The notes beneath the pieces were generated by a model, which was not told the origin of the DNA, did no database searches, and saw nothing but the letters and a program-made list of their open reading frames with translations. A stretch of 64,000 nt of DNA from Stackebrandtia nassauensis DSM 44728 (GTDB lineage: Bacteria > Actinomycetota > Actinomycetes > Mycobacteriales > Micromonosporaceae): NCBI RefSeq assembly GCF_000024545.1, contig NC_013947.1, forward strand, positions 5,146,001-5,210,000. The letters run 5' to 3'. Numbering within the stretch: the first letter of the stretch is position 1; each line of letters starts with the position of its first letter. A program made the translations under genes and the position numbers. Shown piece after piece: positions 34,658-43,439 of the stretch.

Positions 34658-36142
34658 ATGAACGCCCCGGCGGGTGGCCGCCGAGACACCGGCGACTTCC
34701 GCGAGCCGCAGCCGCCACCGCCGCCCGGTCCCCCGGTGCCGCCGGACCCGCCCGGTCCCCCCGAACCACCACCTGGCCCGCTGCCGCCTCCGCCACCACC
34801 CGGACCTCCCGAGCCGACCGACCCGCCGTCCGTCGACGACGAACCGGAGCTGCCCGAGGCGGTGTGGCAGAAGCTGCTGCCGCTGGCCTCCACGGCGCTG
34901 GGTTCGATCCGTCCCGACGAACTGCCCGGGCCGCTGCGCCGGTTCGCGCGTTTCGCTCCCGCCCGGCGCGCCAAGCTCGCCGAGCCCGGGTTGCGTTCGG
35001 CGCTGCGCACCGACGCGTCGTTTCGGCAGCAGGTCGCCGAGGTGGCCCGCAAGACCCAGTCGTCCCTGATGGACTTGATCGACGCCGGTGAGGTCCCCGA
35101 GGGTGCCGACACCCTGGACGTGGCCGCGCTGGCCTACGTGTCGCGCGGCACCAACTGGCGCGACCTGCTGGGTTCGGCGTCCCGCCGGGTCGCCGAGCGG
35201 CTGGAGGCCGAACGCATCAGCGCCCGCATCGCCGAGGCCGAACAGGCCGCCGCCAGCGCCGCCCACGACAAGGCGATCGCCGAACGCGAGGCCGAGAAGC
35301 TGCGGGTCGAACTGGTCGAGGCCCGCGCCGAGGCCGAGGAGCTGCGCCGTCGCCACCACGGGCTGACCAAGGAGCTGCGCGAGATCAAACGCCGCGAGCG
35401 CAAGGTCACCGACGCGTTGTCCTCCGAGAAGGGCCGCCTGAAGCAGGCCGAGACCGAGCACGCCGCCGAACTGCGACGGCTGAAGTCGCAATTGGACGAG
35501 TCGATGCGGGCCCTGGAGCGGGCCCGGCAGGGCGCCCGCGACACCAGGGCGCTCAACGACGCCCGGGTGTGGCAGCTGCTGGAGACCATCGGCGGGGCCG
35601 CCGCCGGGCTGCGCCGGGAGCTGGCGCTGGAACCGGCCGAGCACACCCCGGGCGACTTCGTGGCCGACACCGAGGCGGTGCGCCCCGGATCCGCCGAGCC
35701 CACCGAGCGTCCCCGGGGCCTGGACTCCGACGACCCGGCCCGCCTGGACACCCTGCTGGGCATGCCGCAGAGCCATCTCATCGTGGACGGCTACAACGTC
35801 ACCCTCGGTGGCTACGGCGACATTCCGCTTGAGCAGCAACGCATCCGGCTGGTGCGCGGCCTGTCGGGGATCGCCGCCCAGACCGGCGCGGAGGTCACGG
35901 TCGTCTTCGACGGCAGTCACCACATGGTGGGGCTGCCGACACCACCGCGCGGCGTGCGGGTTCTGTTCAGCCGCAAAGGACAGACCGCTGACGAGGTGAT
36001 CAGGGCGTTGACCCGCGCTGAACCCAATGGCCGCCCGGTCATCGTGATATCGTCCGACCGCGAGGTCGCCGACGGGGTTCGCAGACATGGTGCCTATCCA
36101 CTGTCGGCGAAGACCTTGCTGCGACGACTCAACCGGGCCTGA
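34658..36142 (+). CDS. NYN-domain (YacP-like) RNA-nuclease-related protein
   Basis: A 494-residue protein. The first ~60 residues are almost pure proline-rich linker, a predicted coiled coil with Glu/Arg-rich heptads covers about residues 175-290, and the C-terminal ~150 residues are a NYN/YacP-type PIN-fold domain with acidic residues in IVDGYNVTLGGYGD and VVFDGSHH, and VIVISSDREVADGV near the end. YacP-type (Rae1) proteins are ribosome-associated endoribonucleases in Bacillus. ATG at 34658 is taken, but GTG at 34619 is possible. The proline tract and coiled coil are not part of Rae1 and suggest an actinobacterial scaffold. Confidence 0.82.
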   Translation: MNAPAGGRRDTGDFREPQPPPPPGPPVPPDPPGPPEPPPGPLPPPPPPGPPEPTDPPSVDDEPELPEAVWQKLLPLASTALGSIRPDELPGPLRRFARFAPARRAKLAEPGLRSALRTDASFRQQVAEVARKTQSSLMDLIDAGEVPEGADTLDVAALAYVSRGTNWRDLLGSASRRVAERLEAERISARIAEAEQAAASAAHDKAIAEREAEKLRVELVEARAEAEELRRRHHGLTKELREIKRRERKVTDALSSEKGRLKQAETEHAAELRRLKSQLDESMRALERARQGARDTRALNDARVWQLLETIGGAAAGLRRELALEPAEHTPGDFVADTEAVRPGSAEPTERPRGLDSDDPARLDTLLGMPQSHLIVDGYNVTLGGYGDIPLEQQRIRLVRGLSGIAAQTGAEVTVVFDGSHHMVGLPTPPRGVRVLFSRKGQTADEVIRALTRAEPNGRPVIVISSDREVADGVRRHGAYPLSAKTLLRRLNRA

Positions 36143-36187
36143 TGCCACTCGCCTGACTTCGAGTGACGCACAACAGAAGGACCTCGA

Positions 36188-36880
36188 ATGCCGGAACCGG
36201 ACAGAGATAGGATTCTGTCTGCCCTCTCCGGTTCTAACACGGCCGCGGAGCGGTTGAGCGAAGTATGCCTGGAACTGCTCCCGGGACTGGACGGCGCCAG
36301 CATCACGGTCATCGGCAATCCGGCGGCCCACGCTACGGTCTCGACGGCGGGTGATGACGTCGGCATGACCGACCTGCAGTTCACCCTCGGCGAGGGGCCG
36401 TATGTCGACGCCCACAACGATCGCCGCCCCGTACTGGCCTCCGACCTGTCCGAGCCCGGGTACCGGGTGCGCTGGCCCGCCTTCACCCCGGCCAGTCTGG
36501 CGGCAGGGGTCCACGCCGTGTTCGCGCTGCCGCTGCGCATCGGCGCCATCCACGTCGGCGTGCTGAACCTGCACCGCCGGGAGCCGGGCGAGCTGGGCGT
36601 CATCGAACTGTCCGACGCGTTCGCCTTCGCCGAGGCGGTCACGTTGCTGGTCCTGGGACACAGCGCCTCCGGCGAGGACCAGGCGCCGCAGTTGCGGGTC
36701 CAGCACCGCGTCGCGCTGCATCAGGCGACCGGGATCATCATGGCGCAGTTGGGAGTGAGTGTCGAGGAGGCATTCGTCCGGCTGCGCGCATACACCTATG
36801 TAGATGGACGTACGCTTGACGAGGTGGCCGTTGACGTCGTCGCCCGGCGGATACGTTTCGACGTGGAGGAACAGACATGA
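36188..36880 (+). CDS. GAF-ANTAR regulatory protein 1
   Basis: A 230-residue protein with a GAF sensor domain (about residues 15-155) and a C-terminal ANTAR RNA-binding helix bundle (about 170-225; HQATGIIMAQLGVSVEEAFVRLRAYTY). ANTAR proteins bind paired hairpins and prevent transcription termination. ATG at 36188 follows AAGGA. Its last codons overlap the second GAF-ANTAR gene by four bases (ATGA), so they are translationally coupled and may form a heterodimer. Confidence 0.9.
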   Translation: MPEPDRDRILSALSGSNTAAERLSEVCLELLPGLDGASITVIGNPAAHATVSTAGDDVGMTDLQFTLGEGPYVDAHNDRRPVLASDLSEPGYRVRWPAFTPASLAAGVHAVFALPLRIGAIHVGVLNLHRREPGELGVIELSDAFAFAEAVTLLVLGHSASGEDQAPQLRVQHRVALHQATGIIMAQLGVSVEEAFVRLRAYTYVDGRTLDEVAVDVVARRIRFDVEEQT

Positions 36881-37635
36881 ACGCGATCCGTGAACACCGG
36901 CTGGCGGAGACTTTCGTCGAACTGGCCGACACTCTCGTCGCGAATTTCGACGTCGTGGACTTCACCCACGTGCTGGCGAATCGCTGCGTCGAGCTGCTCG
37001 ACGCCGCCGCCGTCGGGCTGATGCTCATCGATCAGCATTCGCAGCTGCGGGTCATCGCCTCCTCCGACGAACAGTCCCGGGTCCTGGAGTTGTTCGAGCT
37101 GGAGGCCGACCACGGGCCGTGCTTGGAGTGCTTCCGCACCGGTCACCAGGTCGCCGATCCGGATCTGCGGGACGCCGACACCCGATGGCCGCGATTCGCC
37201 GCCAAGGCCGTGGAAGCCGGATACCTCGCGGTGCAGGCGATCCCGATGCGACTGCGGGGCGAGACCATCGGGGTGCTCAATCTGTTCCGGCAACAACCGG
37301 GCGCATTGGACGAGACGCTGCTGCGCACCGGGCAGGCGCTGGCCGACGTCGCCACCATCGGCCTGCTGCACGAGCGGGCGGTTCGCCACCACCAGATCCT
37401 CGCCGAGCAGTTGCAGGGCGCGCTCAACAGCCGGGTGGTCATCGAGCAGGCGAAGGGTCTGCTGTCCGAGCGCTTCAATGTGGATATGCCCACGGCGTTC
37501 GTCGTCATGCGCAAGTTCGCGCGCCGGACCAACCGCAAACTCAGCGACGTGGCCCAGGACGTCGTCTCCGGACGGCTCGAGACCCGCGAGCTGGTGGTGC
37601 CGATGGACAAGGCCACCGAACCCGAGCCGACGTGA
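36877..37635 (+). CDS. GAF-ANTAR regulatory protein 2
   Basis: A 252-residue protein with a GAF domain (about 20-165; cysteines at HGPCLEC could bind a ligand or metal) and an ANTAR domain (about 175-230; RVVIEQAKGLLSERFNVDMPTAF). Overlaps the first GAF-ANTAR gene by four bases. Only the second has the Cys pair in its GAF domain. Targets in such systems usually carry twin hairpins in their leaders; I did not find an obvious pair within this window. Confidence 0.9.
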   Translation: MNAIREHRLAETFVELADTLVANFDVVDFTHVLANRCVELLDAAAVGLMLIDQHSQLRVIASSDEQSRVLELFELEADHGPCLECFRTGHQVADPDLRDADTRWPRFAAKAVEAGYLAVQAIPMRLRGETIGVLNLFRQQPGALDETLLRTGQALADVATIGLLHERAVRHHQILAEQLQGALNSRVVIEQAKGLLSERFNVDMPTAFVVMRKFARRTNRKLSDVAQDVVSGRLETRELVVPMDKATEPEPT

Positions 37636-37652
37636 CGGGGCCGAATCGCAGG

Positions 37653-37658
37653 TAGAAT
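37653..37658 (+). promoter_or_regulatory. -10 hexamer TAGAAT upstream of the desaturase
   Basis: TAGAAT, a strong -10 match, lies about 100 bases before the desaturase start and 18 bases after the previous stop. No convincing -35. Confidence 0.4.
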
Positions 37659-37760
37659 GGGAAGTACGGCCCGCGACCACCTTCGCGACCATCGAGCTGC
37701 TGCTCCCGACCTCGGCATCTCACTCCATGCACCCAACCAAAAGTGAGGAGCCGGATCCTC

Positions 37761-38801
37761 TTGAGCGCGAACGCTCTTTCGCCCGTCGGTGAGAAGACCA
37801 GCCGCTACCCCCAACTCGCCAAACAGATTCGCGACGCCGGTCTGCTGCGGCGCCGCCCCTGGTACTACGCCTGGCGCATCAGCGCGACCGTCGCCGCCTA
37901 CGCCGCCGCCTGGGCGGTCTTCGTCCTGGTCGGCGACTCGTGGTGGCAGCTGTTCACCGCCGCGGCGATGGCCGTGACGTTCATGCAGTTCGGGTTCCTG
38001 GGCCACGACGCCGGTCACCAGCAGATCTTCGGCAGCCGACGCGGCAACTCGATCGTCGGCTACCTGCTGGGCAACCTCGGGCTGGGCCTGAGTTTCGGCT
38101 GGTGGAGCGACAAGCACACCCGCCACCACGCCAACCCCAACGTCGAGGGCCGCGACCCGGACCTCAACGTCGACCCGGTGGCGTTCACCGACGCCCAGGC
38201 GGCGCGCAGCCGCGGCATCGGCAAGCAGATAGTCCGGTTCCAGGCGGCGCTGTTCATCCCGCTGCTGTTCCTGGAGGCGTTCCACATGCACTTCAACAGC
38301 CTGCGCCGCATCGTCAACCGAAACCGGCCGATCCGGGCGCGCGGTCTGGAGGCGGTGCTGTTCACCGTCCACGTCGTGGCGTATCTGGGGATCGTCTTCA
38401 CCGTGCTGTCGCCGGGGACGGCCGTCGTGTTCATCTTCGTCCATCAGGGACTGCTCGGGGTGTACATGGGCGCGTCCTTCGCGCCCAACCACAAGGGCAT
38501 GCCGGTCCTCACCGACGGCGAGCAGGCCGATTTCCTGCTGCGGCAGGTGCTCACGGCCCGCAACATCGACGGCGGACGCTTCGTCGACGCCGCGCTGGGC
38601 GGCCTGAACTACCAGATCGAGCACCACCTGTTCCCGCACATGCCGCGCCCGAACCTGCGCCAGGCGCAACCGGTGGTGCGGCAGTTCTGCGCCGAGCACG
38701 ACATCGCCTACTGCCAGACCTCGATGTTCGGCTCCTGGGGCCGGGTCCTGGGCCACCTGCACGACATGGGCCGCGACATCCGCAACCCAGGCTCCCCCTG
38801 A
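37761..38801 (+). CDS. Membrane fatty acid desaturase
   Basis: A 346-residue di-iron desaturase. Histidine boxes HDAGH (about residue 83), HTRHH (about 120) and QIEHHLFP (about 290) are all present; a Gln in place of the first His in the third box (QIEHH) is the mark of front-end (delta5/delta6-like) and sphingolipid desaturases, though no cytochrome b5 domain is fused. Four or more membrane helices. TTG at 37761, with GAGGAG ten bases before, is preferred; GTG at 37743 is possible but sits inside that GAGGAG. It acts on membrane or acyl lipids. Confidence 0.9.
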   Translation: MSANALSPVGEKTSRYPQLAKQIRDAGLLRRRPWYYAWRISATVAAYAAAWAVFVLVGDSWWQLFTAAAMAVTFMQFGFLGHDAGHQQIFGSRRGNSIVGYLLGNLGLGLSFGWWSDKHTRHHANPNVEGRDPDLNVDPVAFTDAQAARSRGIGKQIVRFQAALFIPLLFLEAFHMHFNSLRRIVNRNRPIRARGLEAVLFTVHVVAYLGIVFTVLSPGTAVVFIFVHQGLLGVYMGASFAPNHKGMPVLTDGEQADFLLRQVLTARNIDGGRFVDAALGGLNYQIEHHLFPHMPRPNLRQAQPVVRQFCAEHDIAYCQTSMFGSWGRVLGHLHDMGRDIRNPGSP

Positions 38802-38924
38802 CGAAAGTCATCGCACCGCCCCCTCCAAAGGCAGTGCGACCGGCTTCCCACGGGCAGATGTGACGGCCGCCGCCAACCACCAGGCTTGACGGCGACCCCC
38901 ATCCGTCCGTTCAGGAGTGAAGCC

Positions 38925-40406
38925 ATGAGACGTCGTTGGTACCCCGCGATGGCGGCGGTCGCCGTTGTCGCGGCCGGTCTGACGTGGACCGGTCTGCCGT
39001 CCGCGCAGGCACAGTCGTCCGACCTCGACTGGAGCGACTGCGGCGGCCGCGCCCAGTGCGCGACGCTGACCGTGCCCGTCGACTGGAACGACCCCGACGG
39101 CCCCACCACCCGCGTCAACCTCGCCAAACTGCCCGCCCGCGATCCCGGCGCCGCCGACAGACCGCTGCTGGTCAACCTCGGCGCCGGAAACACCACCGCC
39201 GCGCTGGAGGCGGACCAGGTGCCGCCGGGCGTGGCGGCGCTCAACGAGCGCTTCGACGTGATCGGCTTCGATCCGCGCGGACTCGGCAAGGACGCCAACG
39301 ACACCCTGATCCACTGTGCCGAGTCCCAGGCTCCGTATCCGGGCCTGGTGCTCGCCGAGGACGCGAAGGACTGGCGCGCGCACGCGAAACGCAACGCGAA
39401 GTACGAGCGAAGCTGCCGTGAGGCCGCCGGAGCCGAGTACGCGGGCCTGACCTCAACGCAGATCGCCCACGACATGGACGCCCTGCGCACGGCGCTCGAC
39501 CAACCGAAGCTGAAGTACTTCGGCAACTCCTACGGCACGTCCTACGGCCAGGCGTACGCCGAACTGTTCGGCGACAAGGTGGAGCGCATGTACCTGGACG
39601 GCGTCGCCGACCACACGCAGCCGAAACTGTCGGACTGGCTCACCAACTACGCGCGCACCACCGAACAGCAGCTCACCGAGTTCGCCGACTGGTGCTCCAC
39701 ACGCGACGGTTGCGCCCTCAACGACGAAGACGCCGCGAAGGTCTGGGACGACCTGGTCAAGCGCGCCGAAACCGAACCGATCCCCGCCCCCGGCGCGGGC
39801 GACGGCGAGACGGTCAACGTCCGGGAACTGCTGGCCGGAGGCCACTTCGGACTGACGCCGACCAGTTGGCCCCGGCTCGCGGTCGCGATGGACTCCGCCC
39901 GCGACGGCGACGCCTCCGATTTCCTCACCGAACTCGTCTGGCCTCCCGACACCGGCAAGGGCGGCCACGTCCAGGGAGCGTTGCTGTGCAACGACTTCAT
40001 GCCCGAGCAGCTGAGCTACCGGCAGACGCTGAAGCTGGAGAAACGCCTGCGCGACATCGCGCCCCGGATCGGCTGGGTCACGGCCCGCGCCGAGTTGAGC
40101 CGCTGCGTCGGCATGGACGCGAAACCGGCCAACCCGCCGCACCGCCTCGACGTCGACGACCTGCCGCCGGTCCTGGTCGGTATCGGCGACCTGGACGCCA
40201 ACACCCCGCACCACGGCGCCGAGAACGTGGCCAGCCAGCTGCCGGACGCCTCGGTTCTGCGACACGGCGACGGCCACGCCGCGTTCGTCCTGGGCAACAA
40301 GTGCCTGGCCAACCACGTCACCGCCTACTTCGCCGACGGCACACTCCCCGACGAGGGCACCCGCTGCCCCGGTGAACTGGTAGACCAGATCCCCGACAAG
40401 CCATAA
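38925..40406 (+). CDS. Secreted S33-family peptidase (tripeptidyl aminopeptidase-like)
   Basis: A 493-residue exported alpha/beta hydrolase. A signal peptide ends near AQAQ; GNSYGTSYG contains the nucleophile Ser (about residue 200), GDLDANTP is the acid and DGHAAF the histidine, and a TAP-like C-terminal domain with CLANHVTAYFADGTLP completes the Streptomyces tripeptidyl aminopeptidase/SlpD pattern. It removes N-terminal peptides outside the cell. ATG at 38925 is fixed by AGGAG seven bases upstream. A perfect hairpin follows two bases after the stop. Confidence 0.92.
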   Translation: MRRRWYPAMAAVAVVAAGLTWTGLPSAQAQSSDLDWSDCGGRAQCATLTVPVDWNDPDGPTTRVNLAKLPARDPGAADRPLLVNLGAGNTTAALEADQVPPGVAALNERFDVIGFDPRGLGKDANDTLIHCAESQAPYPGLVLAEDAKDWRAHAKRNAKYERSCREAAGAEYAGLTSTQIAHDMDALRTALDQPKLKYFGNSYGTSYGQAYAELFGDKVERMYLDGVADHTQPKLSDWLTNYARTTEQQLTEFADWCSTRDGCALNDEDAAKVWDDLVKRAETEPIPAPGAGDGETVNVRELLAGGHFGLTPTSWPRLAVAMDSARDGDASDFLTELVWPPDTGKGGHVQGALLCNDFMPEQLSYRQTLKLEKRLRDIAPRIGWVTARAELSRCVGMDAKPANPPHRLDVDDLPPVLVGIGDLDANTPHHGAENVASQLPDASVLRHGDGHAAFVLGNKCLANHVTAYFADGTLPDEGTRCPGELVDQIPDKP

Positions 40407-40408
40407 GC

Positions 40409-40440
40409 GACGGTGGTGCGCCCTCGGGCGCACCACCGTC
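40409..40440 (+). terminator. Strong hairpin terminator after the S33 peptidase
   Basis: GACGGTGGTGCGCCC (40409-40423) pairs perfectly with GGGCGCACCACCGTC (40426-40440), directly after the stop at 40406. It also sits after the convergent ABC-F gene (stop at 40492). Confidence 0.7.
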
Positions 40441-40491
40441 CACTCTCGTTGCCGGTTAGGCGTTCCGCCACGGCTGGTAGCCCGGATCCGG

Positions 40492-42132
40492 TCACATCGC
40501 CTCGACCAGCCGCCCGTCCCGCAGCTCGACCCGGTCGCCGTCGAAACCCTCGGCGAAGCTGCGATCATGCGACACGACCAACAACGAGCCCTTGAACTCG
40601 CGCAACGCCTCCTCCAGTTCGCCGACCAGGGCCAGCGACAGGTGGTTGCTGGGTTCGTCCAGGACCAGCAGATCCGCCGGACGGGTCACCAGCCGCGCCA
40701 GTTCGAGCCGCCGCCGCTGCCCGATCGACAGATCCGGCACCAGCTTGGTGAAATCGCTACGGCTCAACAGCCCCAACGACTCCAGCGTCTGAACATGCTC
40801 GTCCGGCTCGCCGGGCAGCCCCTCGGCGAACGCCGCCAGCACTGTGCGACGCGGCGGATTGTCCGCCAGTTCCTGCCGCAGATAGCCCAGACGCTTGGGT
40901 CTGCGAACAGTCCCGCTGTCCGGCTTCAGATCCCGCGCCAGCACCCGCAGCAGCGTCGTCTTCCCGGCCCCGTTCGGACCGGTCAACAACATCCGCTGTC
41001 CGGGCGCCAACCGGAACTTGTCGACGTGGAGCCGATCGCCGACCCGCACATCGATGAGCTCGGCGGCCAGGCCTTCGCCCTTCCCGCCGTCGAAGCGGGC
41101 GGCGAACCGCAGCGGCTTCGGCGGCTCCGGCACCGGGTTCTCCCGCAACCGTCGCAACCGCTCCCGCGATTCCCGGACCTTCGACGACAGGCCCGCCTCG
41201 TGCGAACGCCGGTGACTGGCGCTGCGATCGTGTTTGACGGACTTGATCTTGGCGGCGAACAGACTCGCGTTCGTCTGCGTCGCCTCGGTCAGCCGCTCGA
41301 TCTCGTCGCACCAGTCCTGATAGTCCTGTTCCCAGCGCCGTTTCGCGGCGGCCTTCGCCGTCAGGTACCCCTTCCAGCCGTCGCCGTACCGCGTCACGGA
41401 CCGCAGGTCCCGGTCCACCTCCAAGATGGTGGACGTGATCGCCGCCAGGAACGCCCGGTCGTGGGTCACCGCGACCACGGTCCCCCGGTGCTGCCGCAAC
41501 CGATCCTCCAACCACGACACGGCCTGCGTGTCGAGATGGTTGGTCGGCTCGTCCAGCAACAACAGTTCCGGATCGGCGGCCAGCACGCAGGCCAGCCCCA
41601 ACCGCGACTGCTCGCCCCCCGAAAGGGTGCCCAGCAACCGATCCCGGGTCAGGTGCGCCAACCCGAGACCGTGCATGGCGGCGTCGACCCGAGCGTCGGC
41701 CTCATAGCCGCCCCGGGCCTCATAGGCGCTCAACAGATCCCCGTAGGCGGCCAGCTCGGCCTCCCCGGCGGAGTCCAATGTCGCCTCGGCCTCCCGCATG
41801 AGCCGTTCCAGCTCCCGCAGATCGGCCAGCGCCGCGTCGATGGCGTCGGCGACGGTGTTGTCGCCGGGCAACTCCAGGGTCTGCCCCAGGTGCCCGATCC
41901 CACCGCCCGCAACAACGGTGACATCCCCGTTGTCGGGCGGCTCGACCCCGGCGATCAACCGCATCAGGGTCGACTTCCCGGAACCGTTCTCCCCGATGAC
42001 GCCGACCTTCTCCCCGGTCCTGACCGTGAACGAGATCTGGTCGAGCACGACGTGCTCGCCATAGCTCTTGGTCACCTCGGCGAAGGACAGCTGCGAGACG
42101 GTGGTGTTGGCGTGTGAATGTTCGCGAATCAA
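40492..42132 (-). CDS. ABC-F family ATPase (ribosome-protection type)
   Basis: A 546-residue tandem-cassette ATPase without membrane segments. Walker A motifs GENGSGKST and GPNGAGKTT, signature LSGGEQSRLGLA and LSIGQRRRLELARL, and Walker B LLLDEPTNHLD and LVLDEPSNHLS mark both cassettes; a linker of about 90 residues (the P-site tRNA interaction motif region, with KSVKHDRSASHRRSHEAGL) separates them. This is the ABC-F architecture whose antibiotic-resistance members displace drugs from the ribosome. TTG at 42132 is fixed by GGAGG eight bases before. A long structured leader precedes it. Confidence 0.9.
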   Translation of the reverse strand: MIREHSHANTTVSQLSFAEVTKSYGEHVVLDQISFTVRTGEKVGVIGENGSGKSTLMRLIAGVEPPDNGDVTVVAGGGIGHLGQTLELPGDNTVADAIDAALADLRELERLMREAEATLDSAGEAELAAYGDLLSAYEARGGYEADARVDAAMHGLGLAHLTRDRLLGTLSGGEQSRLGLACVLAADPELLLLDEPTNHLDTQAVSWLEDRLRQHRGTVVAVTHDRAFLAAITSTILEVDRDLRSVTRYGDGWKGYLTAKAAAKRRWEQDYQDWCDEIERLTEATQTNASLFAAKIKSVKHDRSASHRRSHEAGLSSKVRESRERLRRLRENPVPEPPKPLRFAARFDGGKGEGLAAELIDVRVGDRLHVDKFRLAPGQRMLLTGPNGAGKTTLLRVLARDLKPDSGTVRRPKRLGYLRQELADNPPRRTVLAAFAEGLPGEPDEHVQTLESLGLLSRSDFTKLVPDLSIGQRRRLELARLVTRPADLLVLDEPSNHLSLALVGELEEALREFKGSLLVVSHDRSFAEGFDGDRVELRDGRLVEAM

Positions 42133-42420
42133 GGTGTTGACCTCCAGGCTGTACGGACGCTCGGGCGTCCGGAAAATGAGCGGATGAGGCCGCCGCGCCA
42201 GGTGGAGACGTGATTCGCGTCCGGAACGAAGGTCCGGCGTCAAGAGAAAGAAAAAGGGAACGCGAACGCACACCCGGCCAGCGGGGTCGGCGCATTGGCG
42301 TCCGAAGGAGCGCGAAGATTTCGCGGCTCAGCGACGGACTACTACAGCCAAGGCCTTGCGATCGTGTCTATTGTTCCCACGTCAAGCACGATAACGGACA
42401 CCCCGCGACCCGGTCAACCG
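42133..42420 (-). promoter_or_regulatory. Structured leader of the ABC-F gene, candidate attenuator
   Basis: About 250 nt between a candidate promoter (TTGACC at 42412-42417, TATCGT at 42388-42393, 18-base spacing) and the start. Contents: a short frame MAVVVRR with TTG at 42351 and TGA at 42328-42330, hairpin CGCGAA/TTCGCG (42311-42325), a T-rich run near 42240-42256 after an imperfect stem, and CGGACGC three times (42298-42304, 42217-42223, 42165-42171), each able to pair with the single GCGTCCG at 42154-42160. The last copy makes a hairpin with a CCGA loop nine bases before the SD. Antibiotic ABC-F genes are often controlled by attenuation. Confidence 0.5.
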
Positions 42421-42466
42421 GATTTGGATCACAGGCTGTCGGCTCAGGCTCACCCGGGCACGGGAA

Positions 42467-42494
42467 GTCCCGGGCCGCCAGGGCGGTCCGGGAC
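42467..42494 (-). terminator. Hairpin terminator after the chitinase
   Basis: GTCCCGG and CCGGGAC with inner GCCGCC/GGCGGT pairing, 24 bases after the chitinase stop on the minus strand. Confidence 0.6.
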
Positions 42495-42517
42495 GGGGGC
42501 ATTCGTGGGCGGGTGGG

Positions 42518-43255
42518 TCAGCAGGTGAGGTTGCCGCCGGGGTCGACGCCGAGGATGGCGGTGAAGGCCTTGTACTTGTCGACGCGGCTTTGCACCTGGC
42601 CCGGGTTGCCACCGTTGCATTCGAGGCTGCCGTTGATGGCGCGGATGGTCTCGCCGAATCCGGCGCCGTTGACCATGGCATTGTGGGCGGTCATGCTGCC
42701 GGGTCCATTTTGGGTCATCCAGTACCACAGGCCGGTCTGCCAGGCGACGGCCGCGTTCTGCTCGACCTGCCACGGGTTGTTGAGCAGGTCGATGCCGAGG
42801 TTGTCACCGGCCGCCTTGTAGTTGAAGTTCCAGCTCAGTTGGATGGGGCCGCGGCCGTAGTAGGCGTCGTTCCCGGCCGGGCAGCCGTAGGGCTGGGTGG
42901 TGTCACAGTAATGTGGATAGTTGGACTGGTCCTGTTCGACGATGTGGACCAGGCCGCCGGTCTCGTGGGAGAAGTTGGCCAGGGCGGCGGCCGCCTCCTG
43001 TTTCATGACCGTGTCGCCCCCGGAGTTGGCGAACTCCGGGTAGGAGTTCATCGCCGTGGTGAGGCCCTCGTAGGTGTAGAACGGGTTCCGGTTGGGGAAC
43101 ATCTGGTTGAACTGGGCCTCGCTGACCACGAACGCCGCCTCGGTGTCGGGTGTGGAGTCGTCGTCGGCCTGCGCTGTCGCCGTGGGGAACACGAGGGCGA
43201 GTGCGCTGATGATGGCCGCCGCCGCGATCGTCAGAAGTGCCGGTCTGCGTCGCAT
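42518..43255 (-). CDS. GH19 chitinase
   Basis: A 245-residue secreted hydrolase. A signal peptide ends near AQADD. ANFSHETGGL carries the catalytic Glu of family 19, YYGRGPIQLSWNFNY is the family signature, and GFGETIRAINGSLECNGG with VDKYKAFTAILG form the C-terminus with a cysteine pair. A single catalytic domain, no chitin-binding module, as in Streptomyces ChiC-core. It cleaves chitin outside the cell. ATG at 43255 is preceded by GGAGG. A terminator follows at 42467. Confidence 0.93.
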   Translation of the reverse strand: MRRRPALLTIAAAAIISALALVFPTATAQADDDSTPDTEAAFVVSEAQFNQMFPNRNPFYTYEGLTTAMNSYPEFANSGGDTVMKQEAAAALANFSHETGGLVHIVEQDQSNYPHYCDTTQPYGCPAGNDAYYGRGPIQLSWNFNYKAAGDNLGIDLLNNPWQVEQNAAVAWQTGLWYWMTQNGPGSMTAHNAMVNGAGFGETIRAINGSLECNGGNPGQVQSRVDKYKAFTAILGVDPGGNLTC

Positions 43256-43389
43256 TGTTCTGCGCCTCCAGATATGGAAGGAATGTTTACCGAACCATAC
43301 TGAGACCCATCAGCGAAATCAACATATTCGAAAGTATCTTTGGAGTGGATTTTCAGGGCTCGCAAAGGGACGAACCCTCCAGACGATAA

Positions 43390-43417
43390 TTCCCGGACCC
43401 CACAGGGGGTCCGGGAA
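43390..43417 (-). terminator. Perfect hairpin terminator after the SCO5389-like gene
   Basis: TTCCCGGACCCC (43390-43401) pairs with GGGGTCCGGGAA (43406-43417) around ACAG, 22 bases after the stop of the 43440 gene. Confidence 0.7.
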
Positions 43418-43439
43418 CTGATCTCAAGGGACGAAAGCT

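Noticed and set aside
33245-36721. Very long minus-strand open frame through the NYN and GAF genes
   Set aside because: It is the shadow of the plus-strand NYN gene and of the M48 gene; only the part up to 34498 has protease motifs.
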